From Pseudeuparius sepicola (lineage: Eukaryota > Arthropoda > Insecta > Coleoptera > Anthribidae): 64,000 nucleotides of DNA. The stretch lies in the NCBI GenBank assembly GCA_963920635.1, contig OY987305.1, forward strand, positions 19,306,876-19,370,875. Direction: 5' to 3'. The stretch's first letter is position 1; every line of letters starts with the position of its first letter. This document shows, piece by piece, positions 1 to 11,900 of this stretch. The notes below the pieces were generated by a model. It made no database searches. It saw only the letters and a program-made list of their open reading frames with translations, and was not told the DNA's origin. The translations under genes and the position numbers were made by a program.

Positions 1-595
1 GGGGGTGATTAAGGTTCCCATTCAAGTTCCAGCAAGGAGGTATCAGAATTCCTTTTAATTAACATGTCTGCTGTCCTCCATAACTATTGCGAAGGACGCC
101 AATAAAATCATTTCGGAAAATTCCAAATGCGATAATAGACTAATACAGCATTTTTTTACATGTCCATATGATAGGTGATATGAGCATGTGGTATATATAT
201 ATACGTGTAAATCAACGTAGTGACACCAAATACTAAAATGACGTTCACACACCCGGAATTTTTAGAAATTAGCCCCCCAAGTGGCACCTTGTATATTCTT
301 TCTATACAAATACGTTGTCACACCATATATATATTTTATATATTACCCAAGTGTATTCCACGCGGCCAACGAAAAATACCGGCCGTGGCGCGGCGCGAAC
401 TCACGTGACATTAGGAGTTCTAGCATTGCTTCACTTTTGAAATAGTGTAGGAAAAATGCAATGCATTGGAATTAGTATTAATATTTTATTATTTTATTTG
501 GATAAATTTAGGCACTCAAGGCTAAAAAATATTAACGACAAAATACCTAACCTAACCTAAAAATTAAAATTAAAGACTGTTAATTTTGACATTGA
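1..595. other. Gene-free AT-rich flank
   Basis: No supportable gene. Positions about 195-330 resemble, in reverse, the GTGGCACC-rich stretch at 3975-4135 (shared pieces such as ACGT-GTG-CACCAAAT followed by CACACAC), so this is probably a diverged copy of the same small repeat. A short CCTAACCTAACCTAA run lies at 545-558. Confidence 0.4.
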
Positions 596-1420
596 CATTG
601 AAGCAATACTATCAAAATTCTGTTTGGGGAGATTTGTGAGGAATATCGAAGTAAGAAGACCCGGAAGTCAAAATAATTTCTGTTTAGGCCAATTTGTGAG
701 GAATATCGAACTAAGAAAGCACCAGAATTTAACATAATTTCTCCCCCCAAACTCACCCCCTACCAACCCCCAATAGCAGAACAAAAAGGGATAGCAAGAT
801 TTTGTTTGGGCCGATTTGTGAGTAATATAGAACTAAGAAAGCATCGGGAGTCAAAATAATTTCTCCCTCCAAATTCACCCCTTAACAACCCCCAATAGCA
901 GAACAAAAAGGGATATCAAAATTCCGTTTTGGCCGATTTGTGAGGAATATTGAACTAAGAAACTATAGGGAATCAAAATAATTTTCCCCCTAAACTCAAC
1001 CCCTACCAATCTCCAAAAGAAGAGTTTGTAGAGAGAAATTATTTTTAGTCCGGATGCTTTCTTAGTTCGATATTCCTCAAAAATCGGGTTAAACAGAATT
1101 TAGATCTCTTTTTCTTTCTCACTTTGGGGGTCGATAGGTGGTGAGTTTAGGGGGAGAAATTATTTTGACTACTAATACTGTCTTACTTTGATATTCCTCA
1201 CAAATCGGCGCAAACTGAATTTTGACATCCCTTTACTTTTTTCTTTTGGTATTGGTAGAGATTAAGTTTGGGGGGAGAAATTATTTTGACTCCTGGAGCT
1301 TTCTTAGTTCGATATTCCTCACAGTTCTCACAAAACTGAATTTTGATATCCCTTTACTTTCTTCTTTTGGGGGTTGGTAGGAGATGAGTTTTGGGGGAGA
1401 AGTTATTTCCACTCCCGGTA
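596..1420. repeat. Inverted satellite block 1 (~122-127 bp units)
   Basis: Degenerate units carrying ATTTGTGAGGAATATCGAA and AATAATTTCTCCCCCCAAA recur in plus orientation near 631, 691, 813 and 940, then in reverse orientation near 1059, 1182 and 1303. Most spacings are 122-127 bp; the first is about 60 bp. The orientation switches at about 1015-1025, so the block is head-to-head. I see no coding potential. Confidence 0.8.
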
Positions 1421-1506
1421 TACAAATACGTTCGGACAACTTTTTTGTATAAATTTAAAATATTTGTTATTATCATGAGCCAAGTGAGAGTATACTGGGT
1501 ATCACT

Positions 1507-1684
1507 TAAGTCCATATTCCAGAATTGGGATGAAATGTGTTTGTTACGGATTATTACTCAGTAAGGATATATTTTCAGGGCGAAAGTGGATCAAGTTGCC
1601 ATATTTAATATGGTAGCATCGACTTGAGTACTGAGTAATAATCCTTAACAAACACATTTCATCCCAATTGTGAAATATTGACTT
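1507..1684. repeat. Long imperfect hairpin
   Basis: Arms 1507-1564 and 1628-1684 are near reverse complements, sharing for example GGGATGAAATGTGTTTGTTA. The loop is about 63 bp. The hairpin sits between two satellite blocks and may be the core of one foldback element. Confidence 0.75.
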
Positions 1685-1744
1685 GGTCTGAACTCTGAAC
1701 CCTCCATTTGTATAGGTTAACTCTATGTCATTTTCAGAATAAAG

Positions 1745-2190
1745 AAAAATATATCAAACTTCTGTTGAAGCCCATTTGTGAGGAATATCGAGCTAAAAAA
1801 ACATGCCAAGTCAAAACAATTTCTCCCCCCAAATTCACCACCAACCCACCACCAACATGAGAACAAAAAAGATATCAAAATTTTGTTTGAGCCGATTTGT
1901 GAGGAATATCGAAGTAAGAAAGCATGGAAGTCAACATAATCTCTTCCCCCAAAGTCTTCATTTGGGGTTGAATTTAGTGAAAAAAATTATTTTGATTCCA
2001 GATGCTATTTTAGTCGATATTTCTCACAAATCGGCTCAAAAAGAATTTTGATATTTTTTCGTTCTCATTTTGGGTGTCGGTAAGGGGGAGTTTTGAGGGA
2101 GAAATTAATTAGGCTCCCGTTGCTTTCTTAGTTCAACATTCCTCACAAATGCGCTCAAACAGAATGTTGATATCTTTTTTGCGTAAAAAA
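1745..2190. repeat. Inverted satellite block 2
   Basis: Same unit as the first block: plus-orientation copies near 1774 and 1896, reversed copies near 2012 and 2127. The switch is at about 1960-1970. Confidence 0.75.
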
Positions 2191-2288
2191 TACGATTTTA
2201 TGTCTAAAACCCCATTAATTAAAAAAATAAATAATTTTTTAGTAGGCCTATAAATGTCAGGAAAGAACAAGGATGTATGTGATATGGA

Positions 2289-3630
2289 GGGGTCTAGGAC
2301 AGTTCAACGCCGCCGTTTTGGAACGGCCGTTTCGGCGCTGGTGATTTGGCGTCATCTCTCATTCGGCGCCAGATATGTGAATAAACCTGTAATTAACTGA
2401 TGTTTTTGGTATCCGAATTCCACAGGTCAAAAATAATAAATTTTAAAATGCGTTTTAACCGATATTCATTTATTTCTTATCTTATTTAAATGCCTTTCTT
2501 GCTTATCAGAAATTATATTTTTGGTATCCGAATTTTACAGTTCAAAAATAATAAATTTTATTAATGCTAATACTTAATTAATACATAAATGCATTTACTA
2601 ATTATTTGACCTAAAACTTATTGTCTAGCATTGGTTAATAAACCCAGGTAACAAATACAAATATGAACAAAAAGGCTATAGTTTTCAGTCGTTTGAGACT
2701 GTTCCTAATAAGTAATAAGAATGGAGGTGTGTGTGTGTACGAAATGCGGAAAACCAAAATTTGTCGATGAAGGTTATATTTACATTTTTGACAAATTGAG
2801 CAAAGACCATATAACAAAGTTTTATCGATGTGAACAAAAGGACCGCTGCAAGGCCAGAATACATGTTAAATATGAAGTTGTGGAGCATTTACATACTCAT
2901 TCTCACGAGCCAACACCCTGTAAAATAGAAGTTGATACAGCAAAGCAACAGATGAAATGGCGAGCAGAAGTTACCCAAAAACCCACAGCTCAACAAAACA
3001 ATGCCAAATGCAACTGCGCTAAGGAAAATGATTCGAAGAACACGAAACGATATTCATATACCACCGGCAGCGCCCCTATAACTTCAAGAATTTATATATA
3101 CCACAACAGTACCAAACCATCAACATCAGTGGAATCGAAGAGAGATTTCTGTTGTATGACTCTGGACCCGTATAAAGTAGGATTTTGCTGTTTGGAAGAA
3201 CAGGCAGCCTCCGATTCCTTCAACAGACTGAAGCATTATTTGTAGATGGCACGTTCAAATCAGCTCCACCTTTGTTTGTTCAAATTTGCTGGTCATGCAC
3301 AACCAGCAAAGCTTAGAAAGATGCCAGGATTTTAGCATTAGTTAGAGATTTTAACAATAGAGAAATTTTAGATTTTTTTGATAAATTGGCAAATTATTTT
3401 ATATTATTATTCTTGTTTGACTAATATATGCATTTATTTTTTGTGTATTATTATTTCGTTTTGACACAGGCATGTTGTCCTATCTATTCGATACAAAATT
3501 TTTATATCCTAAAAAATATCTTGTTCGCTTTATTTCTTTTTTCCCCGCAAAATCTGGCGCAGAATCGGATGGCGCCGAATGGGTCGCGCCGAAAGACAGG
3601 CGCCGAAACGGACGAATAGTCCCAGTCCCC
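2289..3630 (+). mobile_element. Short MULE-type DNA transposon
   Basis: The ends are inverted-repeat-like: GGGGTCTAGGACAGTTC on the left against GGGGACTGGGACTATTCG read inward from the right. Subterminal GGCGCCGAAACGG-type motifs occur in both arms. ATATGGA is repeated directly outside both ends (2282-2288 and 3631-3637), a plausible target-site duplication of at least 7 bp. The interior holds the FLYWCH/MULE remnant but lacks most of the transposase, so the copy is non-autonomous. A ~45 bp direct repeat (about 2404-2448 and 2518-2561) lies near the left end. Confidence 0.7.
2721..3340 (+). pseudogene. FLYWCH-finger MULE transposase, N-terminal remnant
   Basis: The first frame (2721-3245) starts with a FLYWCH-type zinc-finger pattern: GYIYIFDK, then FYRCEQKDRCKARIHV, then HTHSHEP, with Cys and His at the expected places. 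This fold is common at the N-terminus of insect MULE transposases. From about 3128 another frame continues the protein (FLLYDSGPV, RILLFGR, LQQTEALFVDGTFKSAPPLF). FVDGTF is the usual surrounding of the first catalytic Asp of MULE transposases. The reading is therefore broken by frameshift, an in-frame stop after YDSGPV and loss of the C-terminal two thirds. Family assignment rests on motif recognition. Confidence 0.7.
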
Positions 3631-3637
3631 ATATGGA

Positions 3638-4132
3638 AAATGTCGACGGTACTACCTTGCGCCACTTTTCGCATTACAAAATCCATAAAAATATTACTAA
3701 TTATGTTTATTTGTATGCCACAATTTAAGAAATAAGTGGACATTATTTTAAAGCAGCTTCCAAATTAATACATTTGTAGGTCTACTGAAAACAGCTATGC
3801 ATTCGATATAGCACAGGTGTCTAAACGACGCTTTAAAACATCTACGCATTCGATATATCGCAGGTGTCTAAACGACGGTTTAGCGAGAGCCGCGGTGCCA
3901 CTACGTTCCTAGCACAGCAGCGCCCTCTGGAGATTATATCGGTGAACCAAATTTGGATTTTTTCCGATATATAGTCGAAGTGGCACCTCCAGGAAATTTT
4001 GCAGTTATGATCATGACATCTTCTAGCACCCATATATACTGCATTTCCGAAGTGGCACCTCGAGTTGGTGCCACAACGTATATATGGGTGCCACTTCGTA
4101 GAATTGTGTGTGAATTTGGTGCCACGACGTAC

Positions 4133-4221
<89 letters not shown>

Positions 4222-4883
4222 AATTTTATAAGGTTGGTGTGGCGGAAAAAATTAAAACGTTACAGAAAATTGTTACATCCATCTCCGAATTTTTGTTGGA
4301 TTTGGCAACACCTCACGGCAGCAAACCTGAGGGGTTAATTTTAAATTTAAATTGACCTCTAATACGGGTGGGAACTATACACCAAATGTTTAATTATCTC
4401 ATTATTGCTTTAACATATGAATTCGATAATACCTTTATCGCCTTAATTTAAAGGAGATAAGTTAATTAATATAATTAAGGTAATGAAATAATAAAGATAT
4501 CGGAGAACACAGGTAAACAGACATCCTTTCTTGGAATATGCTGTCAAAAATATATTATTGATTTTTAATCAAGCAGCAGAAAAGGGATGTAACATATAAT
4601 CTGTTTCGTTTTTCGTCAGAAACCTAGATAAGACTCTTTGAGTACTTAGAACTAGTTATATGTTTTAAGGTTTATTAAGCGATATATATACCTAGTGCAT
4701 TTTTCAACTATGGAAGACGGCTTTATCGAAGCTTATTCGGATAACCTGCCCTATGTTTATTTTGATATAGTGTGCTTATTTATGAACAAGTATCCAGATA
4801 GTGTTCAAACTACTGGAAAAACTATAAGCAAAGATCATGTATTATGATTGTTTATATTATAATCTGCTAATTATAATGTATGT
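3638..4883. other. Gene-free stretch with small repeats
   Basis: Holds a ~47 bp tandem duplication (about 3797-3890, GCATTCGATATA...AGGTGTCTAAACGACG) and a cluster of GTGGCACC/GGTGCCAC inverted motifs (3975-4135). Beyond the AT microsatellite, 4220-4880 shows nothing I recognise. Confidence 0.5.
4136..4217. repeat. (AT)n microsatellite
   Basis: About 82 bp of uninterrupted AT dinucleotide. It produces an artefactual YIYIYI reading frame. Confidence 0.98.
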
Positions 4884-5355
4884 ACAGGGTGTCCCAAACT
4901 CGACGCCTCAGGGTTATTATAGACAAACAAAAACAGCCAGTAAAAATTTTGACTTGTGGGTTTCTTCTCAAGCTTGCTTTTGGGCCAAAAAGATAGTTTT
5001 TAGGAATTTGGGAAATATAGGTTATGACGTCGAATATATTTTTCCCAGGACGATACGAAAGAGCACGTTTTTCTAATAAACTTTCGTAAATAATTGTTTT
5101 TATATCTTGTTTCATTGAAAAGTTATATGCCTATTATTTGTAAAAATATGAAAAAGATTCCATGGTATTTTTTAATTAAAATCGAGTTAGCCATGACTTA
5201 TGAAGGTATATTTTTGACAGAAACAATTGACAGATGCTCGGACAGATATATTATGAAAAAAGTATTAAAATTTTATTATTAGTTATAGAAATAGAACTGT
5301 ATGAACGCCTTTTTAAGAAAAACGGTTATTGGGTATTATTTTTTCTATTAAATCA

Positions 5356-5601
5356 TCAATATTCCGGGATGGAATTTGGTAAACAAGGTTTTTCAGAAAT
5401 GTTCATAAATAGAAACCTATTAGTTAGGTCTGGCGACTTTTCGGGCCATTTTATGAGGCCATTTATCCCAATCCATTTGTTTCCAAACTCATTATTTAGA
5501 AATTCTTTTACAATGTCGGCTTTGTGTGGTGGAGCTCCGTCGTGTTGAAACCACATGGTTCTTCTTAAATGCAATGGCACATTTTCCATGAGAACTGGCA
5601 A
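5356..5601 (-). pseudogene. DD41D transposase fragment, inverted arm
   Basis: Reads LHLRRTMWFQHDGAPPHKAD and then WPEKSPDL on the minus strand: the second catalytic Asp region (HDGAPPH) and the start of the third. The frame then breaks just before the expected third Asp. It is homologous to 6400-6570 on the plus strand, so this is the inverted copy of that segment. It cannot encode an active enzyme by itself. Confidence 0.75.
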
Positions 5602-5823
5602 CTGTTATTGAAAAAATTAGAGATTATATTCGTTTAAAACAATGTATATTATAATATCCTGAATAAAATTAGCCTTGGCTTGATCGGGTATCCATGGAAA
5701 ACAATTGACAGTTGATAATTTATTATTCTTACCTGTCATAATTGAAATACATTCTCTTGACATATAATAATTGTATCCAGTCATTGAACGTATCATAAAA
5801 CTTCTATAATGGTAACACACAAT

Positions 5824-6730
5824 GAAAAAGTTGATATGTTACTAGTCTATGCGGAAGCTGAAAAAAATGCTAGAATTTATAGGGACAAATATCCTGAATT
5901 CCTGATCACAAAATGTTTATTCGATTGGAAAAAAAAACTTAAGGGAGAACCAAAATGTATTTTCTACCCGCAAAGGCAAATCAATTAGAAGAATAGTTCG
6001 CAACAATGATGTCCAACTGTTAAATATTTTGAAGATTACCTTAGAGACTCAATAAAACCAGCTAGTAGTAGAGAATTAAATTTGAAGAAGTCGTCCATAC
6101 AACGAATTATGAAAGAAACAAATATTATGACTTGATTATATTGCTGAAATCATGGTGTTGACCGAGATTGTATATACTTTGGACAGACGAAAGTTGTTTT
6201 GTTAGTAATGGCTTACCTAACTGTAAAAAGGAACATTATTGGTCCACTGAAAATCCTCATATTGTCAATACAATTCGGAATCAGGGACACTTCGGCATTA
6301 ATGTATGGTGTGGCATAATTGGTCATCATTTAGTTGGGCCATATTTTTACGAAGGAGTTTTAACTGGAATAACATAACTCCAATTTTTGCAACAATAGCT
6401 GCCAGTTCTCATGGAAAATGTGCCATTGCATTTAAGAAGAACCATGTGGTTTCAACACGACGAAGCTCCACCACACAAAGCCAACATTGTAAAAGTATTT
6501 GGAAACAAATTGATTGGAATAAATGGTCCCATAAAATGGCCAAGAAAGTCGCCAGATTAACACCATTAGATTTCCATTTTTGGGGATTTCTGAAAATCAT
6601 TGTTTACAAAACTCCATCTCGGAATATTGATCATTTAATAGAAAAAATAGGAGATGCCTGTCGGCAAATAACACCAGATGTATTAAGAAAGGTCACTAAT
6701 AAGACAGAAGTTAGACGCCACGCCGTCTAG
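5824..6730 (+). pseudogene. DD41D mariner-like transposase, broken
   Basis: Pieces in order: EKVDMLLVYAEAEKNARIYR (DUF4817-type N-terminal helix-turn-helix, 5824-5930), ILWTDESCFVSNG (first catalytic Asp, about 6175), GINVWCGIIGHHLVGPYFYEG, then in another frame MWFQHDEAPPHKANIV (second Asp), and finally SPDLTPLDFHFWGFLK (third Asp) and a C-terminal tail to 6730. Frameshifts and a short deletion between the second and third Asp break it. In the inverted partner 41 residues can be counted from HDG to the expected position of the third Asp, hence DD41D. Related copies in this window: 33955-34060 and the intact one at 50896-52213. Confidence 0.8.
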
Positions 6731-7059
6731 ACTTATGTTTATTGAAAATTATTTATAAGTAAGAACCTAGCTAGCATTTATTTTTATATTGTTGATTTTG
6801 TTTTTTGCTAAAATTGTTAGGTTTAAAATATAATACATAATAAGTGTTTATAATAACATTTTTTTAAAGTCGTTCATACGATTATATTTTTATAACTAAT
6901 AGTAAAATTTTAATACTTTTCCATAATACATCTGTCCGAGCATCTGTCAATTGTTTCTGTCAAAAAAATACCTTCATAAATCATGGCTCACTCGATTTTC
7001 ATTAAAAAATACCATGGCATATTTTTGATATTTTTACAAATAATACGCATATAACTTTT

Positions 7060-7480
7060 TAATAATAATAATAATAATATATAATAATAATTCTCACCCT
7101 CACAATACCCCAAACTAGGAGTACCCCAGAAGCAACCATATGCTTGTGCGGGGGAGGGGGGCAATTACTATTATTTTGTCTTCGTTGCCATTTGCGGCTA
7201 GGGCCGACTTTTTTTCCGATAGAACTAGGATAGCATTCGCTCAAGTACTAAGGAAAACCCTAGAAAACCGAAGTAATCCCAGTGAGTGTAGGACAATTTG
7301 TAAATCACACGGATAAAGCTATTTAGGAGCAATACCGTGAACCCACATTTGTCCAGCGCTCTTGGCCATAGCGGTGTTTTTGCATGCCCTTGCCTCGACA
7401 TCGGTTCGAACCAAGGTCGATCGAAGGTATAAAAACATGCAGTCTAAACAGTCAGCACCGGTACGAGCGACGCCACCGCG
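7060..7480 (-). mobile_element. tRNA-like SINE, copy 1, (TAA)n tail at left
   Basis: The ~390 bp body (7091-7480) is shared with 23329-23721 and 54445-54836. Read on the minus strand it begins CGCGGTGGCGTCGCTCGTACC, which resembles a tRNA A box. About 55 bp on it has GGTTCGAACC, an almost canonical B box. It ends GTGAGGGTGAGAA followed by an ATT/TAA microsatellite tail (7060-7090). The RNA polymerase III origin is inferred from these boxes. It is inserted in the right arm of the DD41D element, whose sequence resumes at 7483. Confidence 0.7.
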
Positions 7481-7545
7481 GCAAGATATCAAAAAATTTA
7501 TTTATGGAAGTTTATCAGAAAAACGTGTTCTTTCCAAATATAAAG

Positions 7546-8754
7546 AGAACCAGGTCACCACGTGGTCGCGATGTGACCTATTCTCTTATTGGTCTGGCCG
7601 TCGTAAAATCTCAAGTGTTTAGGCGGCGAGTGGAATGCAGGGCCGGCTCTTATCTCAGTCGAGTTTCCTGCATAGGTAGGATCGCGCGAAGACTTGTTGC
7701 AGAATCTCATATATTAGTCCGACCCTGGTAATCGATCGCAATGCGGTCATGTGACTTTGTTTATATCTACTGCCTCTGTAACTTGGATAGACTCTACAAA
7801 CTCATATTATACAAGATGTTCCACTTAAAACAACTATAAGTTTGGTTCCTATCTCGAAAATACCCAGTATATTCGGTTCCTGATAACCTGATCAAATTCA
7901 TAGGAGCATTTTCTAAAACTTTTTTGTTTGGTAGGTATTTTATCTCGAAAAATAAAGAACTTTGGGATATAATAAAATATCATGCGGATAAACTTTTACA
8001 ATATAATTTGGTCAAAAAAACCAATGTGTGAAGGACAAAACATTGCACAACGAATTAATGAATCCTAGTCGAATACAAAGATTAGTTTGTCCCATTTGAA
8101 ATGATTGCTTCCTATTGGATATTAGCATTTTGCGGAAGATCCTTCATACATAATCATTAATAAACAAAAAATCATGATATTGCCAAAGATCATAATCTTG
8201 AATATTATGATCTTTGATATTGCCCTACCGGCAACAATCTATGGTAAGAACTTGAATTCCTTTGGGTAATCAATAGTATAATAAAAAAGTAAAGATGTAA
8301 TATTGCTTTAAATATGGACTCTATGAGAGCGTGTTTTAAGTAAATATCCTAAAAATAAAATATTTTTCTGTATCCAACAATTCATCCATCAATTTAAATT
8401 TCTATCTTTATCTTTCCAAATTTAAAAAAATACACCCAGAGCTATAGAGTCCAATTATTAAGATTTATATTTTTAAATTTCTGTGCACTACACTAACTAG
8501 CAAAAAATATGATCTCACACAGCACTTATTTGTGCAATTCGAACAAGTTCCCTAACTGACTAAAATACACGACGAGTCCTGCATCTATGCATCGCAATGC
8601 CAGATCAGCGTAAAACATTGTAGTCCGGTCGCCAAAATGCCAGATCAGCGTAAAACATTGTAGTCCGTTCGCCAAATAAGGAATTAAGGAATTATTTTAT
8701 GATTTATCCTAGTTTTATTTGATATACTGAACCATAATATGTGGGGGTGGCAGA
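7546..8754. other. Gene-free stretch
   Basis: No supportable gene. A 12 bp perfect stem (AAAGATCATAAT with its reverse complement, about 8183-8208) is flanked by direct GATATTGCC repeats. A tandem repeat at 8596-8675 is listed separately. The piece around 7810-8050 resembles diverged transposon sequence, unassigned. Confidence 0.5.
8596..8675. repeat. 40 bp tandem duplication
   Basis: Two nearly identical 40 bp units beginning AATGCCAGATCAGCG (8596 and 8636) that differ at one visible base (GGTCGCC against GTTCGCC). Confidence 0.9.
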
Positions 8755-8907
8755 GTGGCACCCTTGGGCAACTTTAAATATTGAAGGTCAAAGTCCACGG
8801 ATTCCAAAAAACATAACTCACCCATTTTATTGCGAATGAAAGGGAGTCGGCCGACCAAAATAAAATATTTGTAGTTTAATAAAGTGTTTATTATGTCAAT
8901 ATACTAT
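8755..8907 (+). repeat. Outer part of left inverted-repeat arm
   Basis: Reverse complement of about 25798-25940. It stops at the SINE tail (TATGTTATA|ATAATAAT). The arm resumes as CTGTTATCTTATATAACGG at 23722, so TGTTAT is a likely SINE target duplication. Confidence 0.75.
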
Positions 8908-8936
8908 GTTATAATAATAATAATAATAATAATAAT
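8908..8936. repeat. (TAA)n tract, left border of the Dong array
   Basis: About nine TAA units between the transposon arm and the first retrotransposon copy. It is interpreted as the left remainder of the tail of SINE copy 2, whose body lies at 23329-23721. Confidence 0.85.
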
Positions 8937-8951
8937 AGTAACAGGGCGCTG

Positions 8952-11900
8952 ATGAGGCGGGCCCCTGTTGCACAAACAGCTACAGCCCAACAACACGAAC
9001 ATCTACAACATGGGAGCCAAACGAGAACTAGGGTTCCACCCACCGAAGGTGCTGCGCGGGAACTTCAGCCAGCGTTCACTCAGGCGGGATTACAACGACG
9101 ACGCATGAAATGGACTGGGTCCATGAATGAATCGATAATGCGTATTTTTTACAGGGTGACAAACTTAGGACAAGAGATGATCGGCTACCGACAACAACTG
9201 CATGCCGAGTTCTGCAGGGAGTTTCCACACATGCAAGTGTCTGAACAAAGAGTGTCAGATCAGTATCGAACTATTCTAAGAAATAACCGAATTCCAGAAA
9301 CGCGACTCAACGCTATAAAACGGGAAGTTGAGCTAGAGATCCATGGCGAACACATAGACATAGACAACAACAATGGGGAAATTCAACTGCCTGGACCACA
9401 ACAAGAAGCCGGAACGGCAGAGCGAACAACTGAGAATCGGGAAATTCAAGTGCCTGGACCACAACAAAACGCCGAGACGACGGGACGAACAACTGAGAAT
9501 CGGGAATCAGTTAACGGAGAACACTTTGAAAGCCTAGACACACAGCTGAAAAGGGCGGTATTGCGATACGAAGGCACAGACCCACTGAGCAGACCACCGC
9601 TACCAAGATTGAACTCTTCCAGGAAACTTGCAATCATGCTCGATATTATGAACACCAGAATTTTACCCAACTATGTTTCAGTAACACCAACATTGGAACA
9701 TATGCACATGTTAATCTACTGTGCCGCAACGGCCATCATCACTGCAATGGGAGCCAAGATCCGGACGGCTCAAGAGTTAAATCGTGCAAGACCAGAACCA
9801 CGAATGGCTCAATGGGAGATGCGACTAAACCGGAAGATCGAGAGTCTCCGTAAAGACATAGGACAAGTAACGGAATATATCAGAGGAGTTAGAACTAGAA
9901 AGATCCAGAGGGCGGTGCAGGCAATAATGAGCCGCACCCAAATGCATTCTCAGCGTGACCCCGCGAACATCACTGCTCAACAATGTCTTGATACATTAAA
10001 ACAAAAACTTTCTGTTTTCGCAGGGCGTCTGAGGAGATACAAGGCTAGTAACAACAGGAAACGAGACAACAAACTTTTTGAACGATCAGAAAAAGTTTTC
10101 TACCGTACTTTGAATTCTAGCGGCGATGCCACAAATGCGACTTACCCTACCAGAGAACAGGTCGACGGTTTCTGGAGAAATCAACTTGCCACACCAGGTC
10201 CATACAATGTCAGTGCAAGCTGGATCAGTGAAGAACGCGAGATGGGCCGGAACTATAGCCAGATGCAACATGAGCAATTCACAACCGATGAGGTCTCCAA
10301 TGTCATAAAGAATTCCCACAACTGGAAGGCACCAGGTCCAGATCATCTCCAAAATTACTGGATTAAGAAGTTGTGGTGCACGCATGAACAAATAACTGCC
10401 TTAATTAATGAAGTCTTGCCCGATCCTCTGAAAATGCCATTGTTTCTTACACAGGGTGCAACCTACTTGTTACCAAAAGACCAGCGGAATACGGATAATC
10501 CTGCCAAGTACCGCCCAATAACCTGCTTGCCTACGCTGTACAAGATAATCACATCTTGCCTTACGCAGCGAATATATGCTCACTGTGAGCGGAACAACAT
10601 CATGGCAATGCAGCAGAAGGGCTGCGCGAAGGGCGCAATGGGATGCAAAGAGCAACTCATCATAGACTCTGTCATCTGCAACCAGGCTCATTCCAGGCAA
10701 CGAAACCTCTACATGGCTTATGTGGACTACAAAAAAGCATTTGATTCCGTACCTCACGACTGGCTCACAGGTATCTTAAAGCTGTACAAAATAGATCATC
10801 ATACAGTTTCCTTTTTAGAACACGTTATGACAACCTGGCGCACTAAGATACAACTCAGAACCGCAAGCAGTAACATCGAGACCGACACAATCAACATCCG
10901 AAGAGGGATTTTCCAAGGAGATTCACTCAGTCCACTGTGGTTCTGCATGGCGATGAACCCTCTATCACACCGGTTGAACTCTACGAAATATGGCTTCGCT
11001 ATCAAAAGCAACAGATCAGAAGCGCTCAGGTTGAATCACCTGTTATATATGGATGATTTAAAACTGATGGCCGCAACCAAGAACCAACTAACGCAAATGC
11101 TTAAAATTGTAGAGGAGTTCTCCAGGGACATCGGAATGCAGTTTGGACTGGACAAGTGCCGCACCCTTAATATCGTCCGGGGAAAGCTCGAACAAGGCGC
11201 ACACGAGATGCAGGACGGACAGGAGATCGAAGCAATGAGCGTGGGAGATACATACAAGTACCTCGGGATGAAGCAAGCTCAAAGGATAGATCATCGAACA
11301 ATGAAGACCGATTTAACTAATGAATTCATCAAGAGAGTAAGACAAGTAGTGCGAACTGATCTTAACAGCAGGAATTTGTTTAAGGCCCTAAACACGTATG
11401 CGTGCTCTGTACTAAGCTATTCCTTCGGAATAGTGAATTGGACCAACACGGACATCAACAACTTGCAACGAAAAGTTAGGACACTACTGACAAAAGCTCA
11501 TAAACATCATCCCCGTAGCGCCGTAGAAAGAACAACCCTGCCACGTCAACAAGGAGGAAGAGGATTGGCAGACCTCAGCAAGCAATTGGACCAACAAATA
11601 CTAAATCTGCGTAATTATTTCCACAGACAGGCCAACAGCTCCACACTACATAAAGCTATATGCGGAGCAGACGTCTCAACACCGCTACGTCTGACGGAAC
11701 ACGAGCATCACAATCACCACCGAACTGACAACGATAAACTACAGAGGTGGTTAGAGAAGCCGCTGCACGGGAGGCATCCTAATGAGGTTAACCAGGAACA
11801 TGTCGACAAGTTAGCGTCGTACTATTGGCTGACCTCGGGACGGATGTTCCCAGAGACAGAAGGCTTCTTACTGGCCATACAAGATCAGGTTATACCAACT

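Larger units (their letters stand above)
4884..7545. mobile_element. Rearranged DD41D mariner-like transposon with inverted 3' half
   Basis: The left end begins TGTACAGGGTGTCCC, a typical terminus of this insect family. 5075-5600 is the reverse complement of the 3' half of the plus-strand copy (6400-7058 and, after the SINE, 7483-7545). The element is thus a plus-strand transposase copy preceded by an inverted second copy of its own 3' part. The right arm is split by a SINE (7060-7480) and fades after 7545. Both transposase pieces are broken. Confidence 0.7.

Noticed and set aside
545..558. CCTAACCTAACCTAA as insect telomeric repeat
   Set aside because: Only about two and a half units, too short to mean a telomere or an interstitial telomeric array.
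596..2190. CRISPR array
   Set aside because: Units are long, diverged, in both orientations and without uniform spacers; the genome is eukaryotic.
4065..4355. Reading frames rich in YIYIYI
   Set aside because: Translation of the AT microsatellite.
8946..8990. Hammerhead-ribozyme-like core (CTGATGAGG) at the 5' end of Dong copy A
   Set aside because: The matching GAAA segment after stem II and a usable stem III are not found in the next ~60 bases. An HDV-like fold could not be excluded by eye, but no support was seen.
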